Positions 36,590-45,328 of a stretch of DNA of 60,744 bases are shown here, one piece after another. This DNA is from Burkholderiaceae bacterium (GTDB lineage Bacteria; Pseudomonadota; Gammaproteobacteria; Burkholderiales; Burkholderiaceae_E), in assembly GCA_900299025.1 (NCBI GenBank), contig OMIE01000049.1, positions 1 through 60,744 on the forward strand, given 5' to 3'. Made by a program: the position numbers and the translations under genes. Numbering within the stretch: position 1 is the stretch's first letter; each line of letters begins with the position of its first letter. The notes beneath the pieces are model-generated. The model worked only from the letters and a program-made list of their open reading frames with translations, was not told where the DNA came from and did no database searches.

Positions 36590-37534
36590 CTAACGTTGAG
36601 GAAGGGCTGTGCGCGGGTCAATGGGTCTACCATGACGGCGAAGCTCGAAGCCAAGTTGAATCCGATCAGCACCCGAATCGCCCATCTCGGCGATCTTTTG
36701 ACCCTTTTTGACTTGACTCCCCTCTTGGACAAGCAAAGCTCGGTTGTGGGCATAGACGGATAGCAATTCGCCTTCGTGGCGCACGATTAATAAATTTCCA
36801 TATCCCTTAGGCCCTTGGCCTGCAAAGATGACCTTGCCATCACCTATGGCGAGTATCGGGTCGCCCGACTGGCCCTCAATGCGGATGCCACCTTTACCAC
36901 CGTTAAAAGTGCTAACGGCCTTTCCTTCTGCTGGCCAAATCCATGCGATGTCGGCCTCGGAGGGCTTTGGTGTCGCAGCACCGCGGTCTGCGTCCTTGTC
37001 CTCGCTTGTTGCCATTGCAGCCCTTGAATCATTGGGCTTGGGTGCATCGCGGCCTACATCCGGCGGCTTAGCTGCACTAGTGGAGGCCTGTGGCATCGGT
37101 TCGGATGGCGGACTTGAGCCCTTCGCTGGCGTATCGGAGGCCGGACTTCTTTCGTTTCGATTCGGCACATCCATACGGCTCGATATATCTTGGCGCGTGC
37201 TAGAAATAATTTGGGGATTACGAATAGGCTTGGCACTGGCGGCCGGAGCCTGCGATACTTGCGGATCACTCGGGGTTTCCTGGCGGGAAGCAGCTGGGCC
37301 GGGATCAGCTGGGCGCGTCACAGCGCTGGGCGCAGCGCTTTTACCTTTCGTATCGCTGCTTTGTATGGCCGAGTTGTCGGCGTTTGGCTTGCCCTGGCCG
37401 ACCGAAGAGATGATGACGACCGGAGGCACTTTGCTGGATCGATCAACGATTGGTGCTGGTGCTCGAGGCGTTGAACAAGAGGCAAGCCAACCACTCATGG
37501 CTATGACGGCTATAACCGTCCACCTGCCGCGCAT
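36590..37534 (-). CDS. nlpD: NlpD/LppB-like lipoprotein with a degenerate LytM (M23) domain, no LysM
   Basis: 314 residues from the ATG at 37534: signal peptide with lipobox WLASC (Cys20), a Pro/Ser/Ala-rich linker of about 170 residues and a C-terminal M23/LytM domain (about 195-310). The zinc ligands of active M23 enzymes are lost: the first His-x3-Asp is replaced around GGIRIEGQ and the final HxH by GFELRRHG. This is normal for NlpD, which activates amidase AmiC rather than cutting murein itself. The LysM domain present in E. coli NlpD cannot be found. It lies after surE and pcm, as usual, but rpoS, its typical downstream neighbour, is absent here. Confidence 0.85.
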   Translation of the reverse strand: MRGRWTVIAVIAMSGWLASCSTPRAPAPIVDRSSKVPPVVIISSVGQGKPNADNSAIQSSDTKGKSAAPSAVTRPADPGPAASRQETPSDPQVSQAPAASAKPIRNPQIISSTRQDISSRMDVPNRNERSPASDTPAKGSSPPSEPMPQASTSAAKPPDVGRDAPKPNDSRAAMATSEDKDADRGAATPKPSEADIAWIWPAEGKAVSTFNGGKGGIRIEGQSGDPILAIGDGKVIFAGQGPKGYGNLLIVRHEGELLSVYAHNRALLVQEGSQVKKGQKIAEMGDSGADRIQLGFELRRHGRPIDPRTALPQR

Positions 37535-37642
37535 GAGTGTTGCTTTGCGCTGCCCAGAAACATGCACGCTATCAAGCTTGCAAACTGAGTGTGTCATTGG
37601 TTTAGATTGGCCTGAGTGGTTGGTAACACGCCGCGCCCTGCT

Positions 37643-38368
37643 CTAACGCGTCCCTTGCAGCAAGGGCACAAAGCGTACCGCATCAAGTTGTAAATGCTGA
37701 AAGTTACCATGTCCAAGATAAATAACCTGCTCGAGAACCTGGCCGTTTGCACTAGTGACCGGTGTTAGCAGAATCCCTCCGGGCTTTAGTTGCTGGGTCC
37801 ACGCTTCTGGAATCGAGTCACCGGCAGCAGCGGCGATAATGGCGTCAAAGGGTGCTGCCTGAGCAAGGCCTTTGAGACCATCGGCAAATAACATGCGCAA
37901 GTTGAAACACTGCATGCCGCGGAGATTTTTTTTAGCTAATAGGTGTAAGTCCTTGATTCTTTCAATGGAAAAAACCTCACCAAATAGCCGCGACAGAAGT
38001 GCTGCTTGATAGCCGCAGCCTGTTCCAATTTCTAAAATCTTTAAGTACTTCCGATCTTGACCATGGTGATGCTTAAGGATCCTATCGAGCATTCTGGCGA
38101 CCGTCGACGGTTTGGAGATGGTTTGTTGATGACCAATGGGTAGTGCCATGTCCTCGTAGGCACGGCTCACAAAGGCGGGCTCAACAAATCGATGGCGCGG
38201 CACCGCACGCATGACCTCAACGAGTGAGCTATCGAGCTGGAAGTGTTGGGCGAGCGCATCAATTAAATGAAAGCGAGCCTTGTCAGAGTCGAGTCCGAGT
38301 CCACTGACGGCAGGCAGCTGCGCCGCCTGCGGGATCGATCGCCCTACTAGCTCGGGCTTTTGAGCCAT
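37643..38368 (-). CDS. pcm: Protein-L-isoaspartate O-methyltransferase
   Basis: A 241-residue SAM-dependent enzyme. Pre-motif [18 protein letters not shown] is the isoaspartate-binding loop, motif I is [14 protein letters not shown], and the post-motif region is [17 protein letters not shown]. It methylates isoaspartyl residues so that damaged proteins can be repaired. The N-terminal 25 residues are unconserved. It overlaps the end of surE by 22 nt; the surE-pcm pair is conserved across proteobacteria. Confidence 0.94.
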   Translation of the reverse strand: MAQKPELVGRSIPQAAQLPAVSGLGLDSDKARFHLIDALAQHFQLDSSLVEVMRAVPRHRFVEPAFVSRAYEDMALPIGHQQTISKPSTVARMLDRILKHHHGQDRKYLKILEIGTGCGYQAALLSRLFGEVFSIERIKDLHLLAKKNLRGMQCFNLRMLFADGLKGLAQAAPFDAIIAAAAGDSIPEAWTQQLKPGGILLTPVTSANGQVLEQVIYLGHGNFQHLQLDAVRFVPLLQGTR

Positions 38369-39099
38369 TGCTCGACGTCGCCAAGTAGTCGATGGGCGGT
38401 TAGATCAATGTCAAGCGGTGTGATGGACACCCGACCTTGAGCAAGCGCGTGAAAATCTGTTCCCGGCCCTGCATCTTTTGCCGCTCCGGCTGGACCGATC
38501 CACCATATCTCCTCGCCGCGAGGGTTTTTTGCTGGCACAACAGGCTCGGCCATATGACGCTTGCCGAGGCGGGTGACAAGTGGTGCAAGGTGAATGTCCT
38601 CGCCGTGACCCGGAATGTTGACATTTAGCAAATAAGGGTGGCGCAGACCTGACCCGTCAAGTGCTCTCCTAACAATGCTGGCCGCTATCTTTGCGGCGGG
38701 TTCCAAGCCTTCAAACGAGCGCGACTGAAGTGAAAAGGCAATGGCTGGCACGCCAAGCAGAAAGCCTTCCATGGCGGCGGCAACCGTCCCTGAGTAAATC
38801 GTGTCGTCGCCCATATTCGGGCCGTTATTGATACCTGAAACCACCAACGCCGGCTCTTCATCAAGAAGTCCTGTGATGGCCATATGAACGCAATCGGTCG
38901 GGGTACCGTTAATAAAATAGTAGCCACTGGGTGCCTTGCGAACCGTTAGTGGCGCATCAAGAGTTAGCGAATTCGATGCACCACTTCGATCGCGATCTGG
39001 GGCAACAACCGTGACCTTGCCGAAGGCCTGCATGGCTTGCGCAAGCGCAGCAAGTCCTGGCGAGAGGTAGCCGTCATCGTTCGATATAAGGATGTGCAT
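38347..39099 (-). CDS. surE: 5'/3'-nucleotidase SurE
   Basis: A 250-residue protein starting [11 protein letters not shown] with the metal-binding Asp8-Asp9, plus [14 protein letters not shown] and [18 protein letters not shown], the conserved active-site segments. SurE removes phosphate from nucleoside 5'- or 3'-monophosphates, with a role in stress survival. The ATG at 39099 is the family start; a longer frame to 39192 reads antisense-like leader sequence. It overlaps pcm by 22 nt and follows the CBS-domain gene after 4 nt. Confidence 0.95.
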   Translation of the reverse strand: MHILISNDDGYLSPGLAALAQAMQAFGKVTVVAPDRDRSGASNSLTLDAPLTVRKAPSGYYFINGTPTDCVHMAITGLLDEEPALVVSGINNGPNMGDDTIYSGTVAAAMEGFLLGVPAIAFSLQSRSFEGLEPAAKIAASIVRRALDGSGLRHPYLLNVNIPGHGEDIHLAPLVTRLGKRHMAEPVVPAKNPRGEEIWWIGPAGAAKDAGPGTDFHALAQGRVSITPLDIDLTAHRLLGDVEQWLKSPS

Positions 39100-39103
39100 T
39101 GGT

Positions 39104-39568
39104 TTACCCCTCTGTTGGCCAGTCTTTAATATAAGCTTTGAGCATGCGGTTTTCGAAACTTTGCGCATCGAGCACAGCCCGCGCGACGTCATAAAAAGAG
39201 ACTACCCCGAGCAACACTTGAGCATCCATCACAGGTACATACCGATCATGATGCTCGAGCATCATCTTGCGCAGATCGTTGACATCCATGTCTGGGCTGG
39301 CAATTCTGGGTTTTGGCTCCATGACTTCCGACGCCTTGATCAAGGACATGGTGGGCGTTGGGCCGATGCGCTGTTCGCGTTGCCTTTGTGCCAATACTCG
39401 TAAGACCTCGCGGAAGGAAAGCATGCCAGCAAGGCGTCCTTGGTCCATCACAACCAGTGAACCGATATCCAGGTCAGCCATTACCGTCACGCACTCCGAT
39501 AGCAGCGTCTCAGGACCAACGGTAAAGAGCGCTGTCCCTTTTACTCTCAAAATATCGCGTACCAACAT
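39104..39568 (-). CDS. CBS-domain pair protein
   Basis: 154 residues built from two CBS motifs (about 7-60, [23 protein letters not shown]; and about 85-145, [24 protein letters not shown], each written here as its key part). No other domain is attached. CBS pairs bind adenosine nucleotides and usually sense energy state. Stand-alone pairs with this 'REVLRVLA...VMEPKPR' layout are common in proteobacteria without known function. It is the first gene upstream of surE-pcm-nlpD on the minus strand and is divergent from metY. Confidence 0.85.
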   Translation of the reverse strand: MLVRDILRVKGTALFTVGPETLLSECVTVMADLDIGSLVVMDQGRLAGMLSFREVLRVLAQRQREQRIGPTPTMSLIKASEVMEPKPRIASPDMDVNDLRKMMLEHHDRYVPVMDAQVLLGVVSFYDVARAVLDAQSFENRMLKAYIKDWPTEG

Positions 39569-39723
39569 GACTAAGTGGACCTATTCCTTGCACCAATAAA
39601 CGCCACATCGACCTGCATACCCATCGGAGATTGCCACAGGTCAACCCCCGCCAAGATTGCCCGATCGCGATCGCTCAACTATTGCTCAGATGACGGATCG
39701 CAACAACTCAACCATCGCGGATC

Positions 39724-39741
39724 CCTGATGCTAGCATCAGG
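39724..39741 (+). repeat. 18-bp perfect palindrome upstream of metY
   Basis: CCTGATGCTAGCATCAGG is a perfect palindrome ending 28 nt before the metY start. A second perfect palindrome, CGATCGCGATCG, lies at 39662-39673 in the same 200-nt divergent gap. As DNA the first could be a dimeric repressor or activator site; as RNA it could form a stem near the ribosome binding site. Confidence 0.55.
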
Positions 39742-39768
39742 ACCTTGTTTCGATCACAGGATTAAGCC

Positions 39769-41067
39769 ATGGCGGACGATGATTACTATCGCTTTGACAC
39801 ACTTGCCGTTCATGCAGGTGCGTCGCCCGACGCAACGCATGGATCGAGAGCAACGCCGATTCACTTAACAACTGCCTTTGTTTTTAAAGATTCCGATGCC
39901 GCTGCGGGTCTATTTAATATGGAGCAGTCGGGCCATGTTTATTCGCGTCTGAGCAACCCAACGGTCGCCGTGTTTGAAGAGCGGATGGCAGCGCTCGATG
40001 CGGGTGTCGGCGCGATTGCGACCGCAAGCGGCCAAGCAGCATTGCACCTCGCCATCGCGACCTTGGCAGGATCGGGATCGCATATTGTTGCTTCAACAGC
40101 GCTGTACGGCGGCTCTCACAACCTTCTGCACTACACGCTTGCGCGCTTTGGCATTCAAACCACCTTCGTGGCCCCGAACGATCTTAAGGCCTGGAATGCG
40201 GCAATACGTCCGAACACTAAACTACTGTTTGGCGAAACGCTGGGAAACCCTGGCCTTGATGTGCTCGACATTCCGCAGGTCTCGGCCATCGCGCATCGGC
40301 ACGGTATACCTTTACTTGTTGACTCGACCTTCACCACGCCTTGGTTGATTCGACCGATCGAATGGGGCGCTGATCTCGTTTACCACTCAGCCACCAAATT
40401 TCTTTGTGGACATGGCACGGTACTGGGGGGCGTTGTCGTGGATGGTGGGCGCTTCGATTGGATGGCTAGTGAACGGTTTCCCGAGCTGACCCAGCCTTAC
40501 GAAGGATTCCATGGCATGGTGTTTGCCGAGGAGTCGACAGTCGCCCCTTTTTTGCTTCGCGCTCGTCGCGAAGCTTTGAGGGATTTTGGCGCATGCCTCA
40601 GCCCAATGAATGCCTTCCAGATTTTGCAGGGCATTGAGACCTTATCGCTTCGCATGCAGCGACATGTCAGCAATACGCTTGAGGTCGCACATTTTCTTGA
40701 GTCGCACGCTCAGGTTCGCAAGGTCTCTTATCCTGGCCTCGCAAGTCATCCAGACCATGAACTGGCCAAGCGGCTCATGCCTAAAGGATCTGGCGCGGTC
40801 TTTTCGGTTGAGCTTGCAGGCAATCGCGATCAGGGTCGTGCCTTCGTTGAAGCCTTGCAAGTCTTCTCACATCTTGCCAACGTCGGTGATGCGCGCTCGC
40901 TGGTAATTCATCCTGCCTCGACAACGCATTTCCGCATGGACGAGCAAGCGCTCAAAGCCGCGGGCATCGGCGAAGCGACCCTTAGGCTATCGATCGGTCT
41001 TGAGGATCCCGATGACTTAATCGACGACTTAAAGCGCGCCTTCCGTGTGGCGTTTCCCAAAAGGTGA
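39769..41067 (+). CDS. metY: O-acetylhomoserine aminocarboxypropyltransferase/sulfhydrylase MetY
   Basis: A 432-residue PLP enzyme of the Cys/Met metabolism family. It starts FDTLAVHAGASPDATHGSRATPIH, split here as FDTLAVHAGA and HGSRATPIH, the typical MetY N-terminus. The PLP-lysine is Lys210 in HSATKFLCGHGT. MetY makes homocysteine directly from O-acetylhomoserine and sulfide, the last inorganic-sulfur step before methionine. MetZ (O-succinylhomoserine sulfhydrylase) is a close alternative; length and N-terminus favour MetY. It is followed after 4 nt by a hydrolase gene. The nearby cysQ-like gene is also sulfur-related, but 24 kb away. Confidence 0.88.
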   Translation: MADDDYYRFDTLAVHAGASPDATHGSRATPIHLTTAFVFKDSDAAAGLFNMEQSGHVYSRLSNPTVAVFEERMAALDAGVGAIATASGQAALHLAIATLAGSGSHIVASTALYGGSHNLLHYTLARFGIQTTFVAPNDLKAWNAAIRPNTKLLFGETLGNPGLDVLDIPQVSAIAHRHGIPLLVDSTFTTPWLIRPIEWGADLVYHSATKFLCGHGTVLGGVVVDGGRFDWMASERFPELTQPYEGFHGMVFAEESTVAPFLLRARREALRDFGACLSPMNAFQILQGIETLSLRMQRHVSNTLEVAHFLESHAQVRKVSYPGLASHPDHELAKRLMPKGSGAVFSVELAGNRDQGRAFVEALQVFSHLANVGDARSLVIHPASTTHFRMDEQALKAAGIGEATLRLSIGLEDPDDLIDDLKRAFRVAFPKR

Positions 41068-41071
41068 TGGC

Positions 41072-41896
41072 ATGGAAGTGAAACTCGGTCAGCAAAGTGT
41101 TTATATCTATACCGGATCTAAGGCCTTTCGTCCGGACTTACCATCAGTCTTGATGATCCATGGCGCACAAAACGACCACAGTGTCTGGATTATGCAGTCG
41201 CGTTGGCTTGCGCATCACGGCTATAACGTAATCGCCGTCGATTTGCCAGCTCACGGTCTTAGCGAGGGCCCTTTATGCGAGACGGTTCAGGCCATGGCTG
41301 CCTGGTGTAGCGATTTGCTAGACAGCCTGGATATTAGCGCGGCTGCATGGCTTGGCCACAGCATGGGTTCACTGATTGCTTTGGAAGCTGCAGCCAGCAG
41401 GCCTGACCAAAGCTGGGCTAATGTTTTACTTGGTTCAGCTTTTCCTATGCGTGTTTCCGATGCCCTGCTCGACGCCGCCCAACACGACGAACAAAAAGCC
41501 TTCGCAATGATTACTCGCTGGTCACATAGCGGGATCACGCATTTACCGGGCACACCAGGCCCAGGATTTTCGATTTACAACCAGGCGCGCCGATTGATGG
41601 AACGGCAAAAGCCAGGTGTTTTGTTCAACGATTTCATGGCTTGTAACGCTTACAACCGGGGCCTCGAATGTGCTCAAGCGATTAAGCAGCCCACCCTGAT
41701 CCTTAGTGGAGCACTCGATCTCATGACCCCACCCAAAGCGGCTAAAAGCCTAGCAGAAACCATCATCGGCGCAGACATGCGAATCATCGAAAAAGCAGGT
41801 CATCAAATGATGGCTGAGCAACCCGATGCGGTTCGCGTGGCGATTGCCCGCTTCCTTGCAGGCGCACGATCCCGACGCGTATTACCCAATGCTTAA
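41072..41896 (+). CDS. Alpha/beta hydrolase
   Basis: A 274-residue alpha/beta hydrolase fold protein with nucleophile elbow GHSMG (Ser97), acid Asp216 in GALDLMTPP and His244 in AGHQMM; the oxyanion region is MIHGAQNDH. All parts of the triad are in place. The ATG at 41072, 4 nt after the metY stop and preceded by AAGGTGATGG, is chosen over an upstream frame that overlaps metY. Tight linkage to metY suggests co-transcription. A homoserine acetyltransferase (MetX) is larger and has different motifs, so that is not supported. Substrate unknown. Confidence 0.82.
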   Translation: MEVKLGQQSVYIYTGSKAFRPDLPSVLMIHGAQNDHSVWIMQSRWLAHHGYNVIAVDLPAHGLSEGPLCETVQAMAAWCSDLLDSLDISAAAWLGHSMGSLIALEAAASRPDQSWANVLLGSAFPMRVSDALLDAAQHDEQKAFAMITRWSHSGITHLPGTPGPGFSIYNQARRLMERQKPGVLFNDFMACNAYNRGLECAQAIKQPTLILSGALDLMTPPKAAKSLAETIIGADMRIIEKAGHQMMAEQPDAVRVAIARFLAGARSRRVLPNA

Positions 41897-41908
41897 GGCG
41901 AAGCCGTC

Positions 41909-42304
41909 ATGCTCTTAGCACGCATACCGCCCTCCAAGGCACGCAAGGCCGCTGCGATCGCAGCGGCGCTTCTCTGTTTGCTCGGCTTGGTTTGGGAACT
42001 TTGGCTTGCTCCCTTGAGACCTGGATCGCTTTTATGGCTTAAGGTGATGCCACTTCTTTTTTGTTTGCCTTGGATATGGCGAGGGTCGATTGTGATGCAC
42101 CAGTGGTGGTCCATGGCAGGCCTTGTTTATTTCACCGAGGGCGTTGTTCGAGCCACCACTGAATCTGGCATGAGCCAACACCTAGCCAGTCTCGAGGTCG
42201 TTTTGTCGACGGTCATGTGGTTTGCTGTGCTCACTTATGTCGCGGCCGTGCGCTGGACGGTTAAGAACCGTGCAAGCGAGGCGTCAAACCAATTAATGCC
42301 CTGA
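41909..42304 (+). CDS. DUF2069 inner-membrane protein
   Basis: A 131-residue protein with four hydrophobic helices (about 12-32, 42-56, 66-80, 95-112) and the conserved WSMAGLVYFTEGVVRA segment of the DUF2069 family. Function unknown. It starts 12 nt after the hydrolase gene. Its last 70 nt overlap the 3' end of dusA, which is read the other way. Confidence 0.85.
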   Translation: MLLARIPPSKARKAAAIAAALLCLLGLVWELWLAPLRPGSLLWLKVMPLLFCLPWIWRGSIVMHQWWSMAGLVYFTEGVVRATTESGMSQHLASLEVVLSTVMWFAVLTYVAAVRWTVKNRASEASNQLMP

Positions 42305-43272
42305 GCGCGCAAAGCCTGCTGATCGGATAGGTCTCGACGAAAAACTCTTGCACCGGGCAAACCCTGAAAAAGGCCGAGCATATGACGAGTCATCGAAGAG
42401 ATAGGCACACCGATGGCGATTTGCTCAATCATGTACGCTCGGTAGCGTGATAACGCAGCCACAAGCCGATCGAGCGGAGTCCATGTGGGGTCTGAATCAT
42501 TAGCCTCAAACCAGATTCGATCGACCTCTGCCAAGAGGGCTGGGCGTTGATACGCAGCCCGTCCCAACATCACACCCTCAAGCGAGCCTATCGCATGCAG
42601 CGCTTGGGCATGATCTGCCAATCCACCATTGAGCACAAAGACGCTGTCGGGAAACTGCCGTGCCAAGTCGTAGACGGTTTCATAGCGTAGAGGCGGTACT
42701 TCGCGATTGTCTTTAGGACTAAGGCCCTCAAGCCATGCATTTCGTGCATGCACAATAAAATGTCGACAACCCTCATGGTGTAGGGTACCGACGAATGTCT
42801 GAAGTAAGTTCAAGTCCTCATCACGGCCCAAGCCAAGACGGTGCTTGATCGTAATGGGCAGGGAGACCGCATCGGCCATGGCCTTAAAACAGTCGGCGAC
42901 TAATCTGGGCTCACGCATTAAGCAGGCACCAAATGCACCGCGTTGGACGCGTTCGCTCGGGCAGCCACAATTCAAATTGATCTCGTCATAGCCCCAGGTC
43001 GCCCCAAGCTTTGCAGCCTTGGCCAAATCCTCCGGTTCGCTACCACCGAGTTGCAGCGCGACCGGATGCTCAAGCGGATCAAAGGCCAAATGTTTAGCCG
43101 CGTCTCCGTAAAGCAAGGCCCCTGTTGTAACCATTTCGGTGTAGAGCCTGGCATGTCGAGAAAGCATACGGTGCAGATGACGACAGTGTCGGTCGGTCCA
43201 ATCCATCATCGGGGCTATACAAAAACGCCAGGATTGATTGGGTTTGGCTGAGATCTTTTTTTCATGCTTCAT
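42235..43272 (-). CDS. dusA: tRNA-dihydrouridine(20/20a) synthase DusA
   Basis: A 345-residue FMN enzyme. It begins FCIAPMMDWTDRHCR, with YTEMVTTGALLYGD, the catalytic Cys in LNCGCPSERVQ and FGACLM, the C-terminal HAR-type motif FIVHARNAWLEGLSPKDNR (DusA-typical) and LNGG. It reduces U20/U20a in the D-loop of tRNAs. The ATG at 43272 is used; a TTG three codons upstream is unlikely. The last 70 nt overlap the convergent DUF2069 gene. Confidence 0.94.
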   Translation of the reverse strand: MKHEKKISAKPNQSWRFCIAPMMDWTDRHCRHLHRMLSRHARLYTEMVTTGALLYGDAAKHLAFDPLEHPVALQLGGSEPEDLAKAAKLGATWGYDEINLNCGCPSERVQRGAFGACLMREPRLVADCFKAMADAVSLPITIKHRLGLGRDEDLNLLQTFVGTLHHEGCRHFIVHARNAWLEGLSPKDNREVPPLRYETVYDLARQFPDSVFVLNGGLADHAQALHAIGSLEGVMLGRAAYQRPALLAEVDRIWFEANDSDPTWTPLDRLVAALSRYRAYMIEQIAIGVPISSMTRHMLGLFQGLPGARVFRRDLSDQQALRAQGINWFDASLARFLTVQRTAAT

Positions 43273-43358
43273 CGCTGGCAAGTCTAATCGATCAGCCTCG
43301 TGACCAGCTAAAAGCAGGTTTGCCTGCGCACTCTAAAACGTCCTTACTGCCCAATCCT

Positions 43359-44129
43359 ATGCGACTACCTTCCTTTCAAACTTTTGATGATCAAAGCATT
43401 CAACGTCAGGTGAAAAATCGATGGGCCATGCCTGGTTTGATCGTCATCGACCAGCAATGCATTGTTCACGAGTTAATCGCACTGGTACGCGATGTGATGC
43501 TTTACAAGCTACACGCGCTTCGGGAATTGGAGGCCTTACATGGTCTTGATAGCTCAAACACCCAATTGCTCATTGACCCTGAAACCTCTGATCTTTGCGA
43601 ACGCTCAGGATCGCATCGACACGTATCGGACGGTCGCATCAAACGCTTACTTCGTCCCTTCGGCAGTCAAGTCCTTCTGTTCAGCACTTGCGCCGACCGA
43701 AAGCTGATGCAGCGATTTTTGCGCCTTGGCGCGAGCGGCTATGTAGACAAGAACGCGACTAGCGCTCAACTGTTTGAGAGGCTCGACGTTCTCTGGAGCC
43801 GACAACATATTCAAAGGCCGCTGAATCGATGTTCGAGCGATCGATCGCCCGGATATTTAAAGCCAGAGACTCTAGGCATAGGGCCGCGGACTTTGGGCAT
43901 AAGGCCGCGAGAGATTCTAAGTTCACGGCAACCACGCTCGCGTCATTTATCAGCTCGTCAATACGAGGTTCTGCGACTGTTGGAACAAGGCCATCCAAAC
44001 AAACGCATATCCGATGAGCTAGGGCTTAGCCTGTCGACCGTTAAAACACATGTGAGCGCAATACTCAAAGCCTTCGGCGCAGCGAATCGGGCCCAAGCGG
44101 CATTTAAGGCATCAGCGTCAGGCTTGTGA
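43359..44129 (+). CDS. NarL-type regulator with altered receiver domain and LuxR HTH
   Basis: About 256 residues from the ATG at 43359; a TTG at 43320 or ATG at 43428 are alternatives. The receiver-like domain keeps a probable phospho-Asp (LLID), a switch Ser/Thr (LLFSTC) and Lys (YVDKNA), but only one acid of the usual pair (IVIDQQ). It has a longer loop between the Asp and the switch strand. A linker with two copies of TLGI(G/R)PR follows, then the LuxR HTH (LSARQYEVLRLLEQGHPNKR and STVKTHVSAIL). No sensor kinase is nearby. The HTH resembles that of the regulator at 13462-14133, suggesting they are paralogues. Targets unknown. Confidence 0.8.
   Translation: MRLPSFQTFDDQSIQRQVKNRWAMPGLIVIDQQCIVHELIALVRDVMLYKLHALRELEALHGLDSSNTQLLIDPETSDLCERSGSHRHVSDGRIKRLLRPFGSQVLLFSTCADRKLMQRFLRLGASGYVDKNATSAQLFERLDVLWSRQHIQRPLNRCSSDRSPGYLKPETLGIGPRTLGIRPREILSSRQPRSRHLSARQYEVLRLLEQGHPNKRISDELGLSLSTVKTHVSAILKAFGAANRAQAAFKASASGL
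43869..43910 (+). repeat. Tandem 21-bp duplication inside the regulator gene
   Basis: Two adjacent 21-bp units (43869-43889 and 43890-43910) differ at four or five bases and encode TLGIGPR and TLGIRPR in the linker between the receiver and DNA-binding domains. The frame is kept, so it reads as a recent in-frame linker expansion. Confidence 0.7.
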
Positions 44130-45071
44130 GGATCTGCGCGATTCTCGTCGAGCCAGCCAAATAGTCGAGCCGAGTATGACCAAAGCCCCAAGCAAGGTAG
44201 CGCTCGCTGGAACGTCAGAAAAGATCAACCAGCCAAGAAGACTAGCCCAAACAAGATCGAGAAACTTTACCGATTGTGTGGATGAGATATCGCTCACGCC
44301 AAACGAGCGGGTCAAGCAGTAGTGACCGGCGCTTCCTAAAGCACCGCAAACCAGAAACCAAAACCACTGCCAAAGACTTAAATGTTTCCAAACAAACAAC
44401 GCCATGGGCAAGCTAAACAGCGTTACGGTGATTGACTGCCAGACTACGATCACTTCGGGTCGATCGTATCGGGTAAGAAGTTTTGTTAAAAGAAACGAAG
44501 CGGCAAAGACCGGCGAGCTAGCCAACATCAGCAAGTGGTAAAGCCCACCGGCACCAGACAGCTGAGGCCCGACCACAACCATGACACCTGTTAACCCAAG
44601 CAGTGCTGCAAGCCAGCGATCCCAGCGAGCTTGCTCTTTAAGAAACCAGATCGCTCCAATCATGATAAATATTGGCCCGGTAAATCCTATAGCCGTCATA
44701 TCGGCGAGCGATATCCTCGGTAGCGCCAGGAACCAAAGACTGAGCCCAAGCGTATGTAGTGCGCCACGCCAGATTTGACCCAACCAGTGATTGGGGCGAT
44801 AAGCGACGAATCCCGTTCGAAGAATCAGCGGAAACATCACAAGGGCGCCAAACAAATAACGTAAAAACTGCGCTTGAAACGGATGCAGTTCGAGCGCAAG
44901 CCAGCGCATGGTTGCGTTCAGAAGGGAAAAAATAAAGCCTGCGAGCGCAGTCCAAATCATCCCCCTCACAGTGGGGTCAAGCCTGCGAAGGCGCCGGCTT
45001 GTGCGCCTAACCCTCAAACGCACAGATCTCCACCCTGAATCAATGGGCGGAGGATCGTTTGATGAAGACAT
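44118..45071 (-). CDS. DMT-superfamily (EamA) transporter
   Basis: 317 residues with ten hydrophobic helices in two EamA halves (about 45-165 and 180-310). A basic N-terminal tail precedes them. EamA carriers export amino acids or other small metabolites, or shield the cell from them; the substrate is unknown. The ATG at 45071 (MSSSNDPPP) is chosen because the longer frame upstream simply reads through tRNA-Glu and tRNA-Ala on the same strand. Its 3' end overlaps the regulator gene by 12 nt, convergent. Confidence 0.85.
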   Translation of the reverse strand: MSSSNDPPPIDSGWRSVRLRVRRTSRRLRRLDPTVRGMIWTALAGFIFSLLNATMRWLALELHPFQAQFLRYLFGALVMFPLILRTGFVAYRPNHWLGQIWRGALHTLGLSLWFLALPRISLADMTAIGFTGPIFIMIGAIWFLKEQARWDRWLAALLGLTGVMVVVGPQLSGAGGLYHLLMLASSPVFAASFLLTKLLTRYDRPEVIVVWQSITVTLFSLPMALFVWKHLSLWQWFWFLVCGALGSAGHYCLTRSFGVSDISSTQSVKFLDLVWASLLGWLIFSDVPASATLLGALVILGSTIWLARRESRRSSQA

Positions 45072-45080
45072 GGTAGTAAT

Positions 45081-45156
45081 TGGCGTCCCGTAGGGGATTC
45101 GAACCCCTGTACTCACCGTGAAAGGGTGATGTCCTAGGCCTCTAGACGAACGGGAC
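45081..45156 (-). tRNA. tRNA-Glu (anticodon TTC)
   Basis: A 76-nt cloverleaf. Acceptor GTCCCGT/ACGGGAC, anticodon stem TCACC/GGTGA around CTTTCAC, T-loop GGTTCGAATCC and an encoded CCA. It reads GAA/GAG. It follows tRNA-Ala after 8 nt and is surely co-transcribed with it. Confidence 0.97.
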
Positions 45157-45164
45157 CATGTTCT

Positions 45165-45240
<76 letters not shown>

Positions 45241-45253
45241 AACGAAGCTCGCT

Positions 45254-45282
45254 ATTATAACGCGAAGTGCACAAAGCACCAA
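45254..45282 (-). promoter_or_regulatory. Sigma-70 promoter of tRNA-Ala/tRNA-Glu
   Basis: On the minus strand, TTGGTG (45282-45277) and a perfect TATAAT (45259-45254) are 17 nt apart. The tRNA begins 13 nt after the -10 box, and a G/C-containing discriminator AGCGAGC follows, as in growth-rate-controlled stable RNA promoters. Confidence 0.65.
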
Positions 45283-45328
45283 TTGCAAGTCACAACCCGT
45301 ATATTACCCTAAGCTAAAGAGAGATCCC

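Noticed and set aside
36828-37646. 272-residue frame on the plus strand opposite nlpD
   Set aside because: It is a shadow of the Ala/Pro/Ser-rich nlpD coding sequence and has no family-like motif.
39569-39768. Possible SAM or SAH riboswitch before metY
   Set aside because: Only simple palindromes are seen; the multi-helix layout or known core motifs of SAM-I, SAM-II or SAH aptamers could not be matched.
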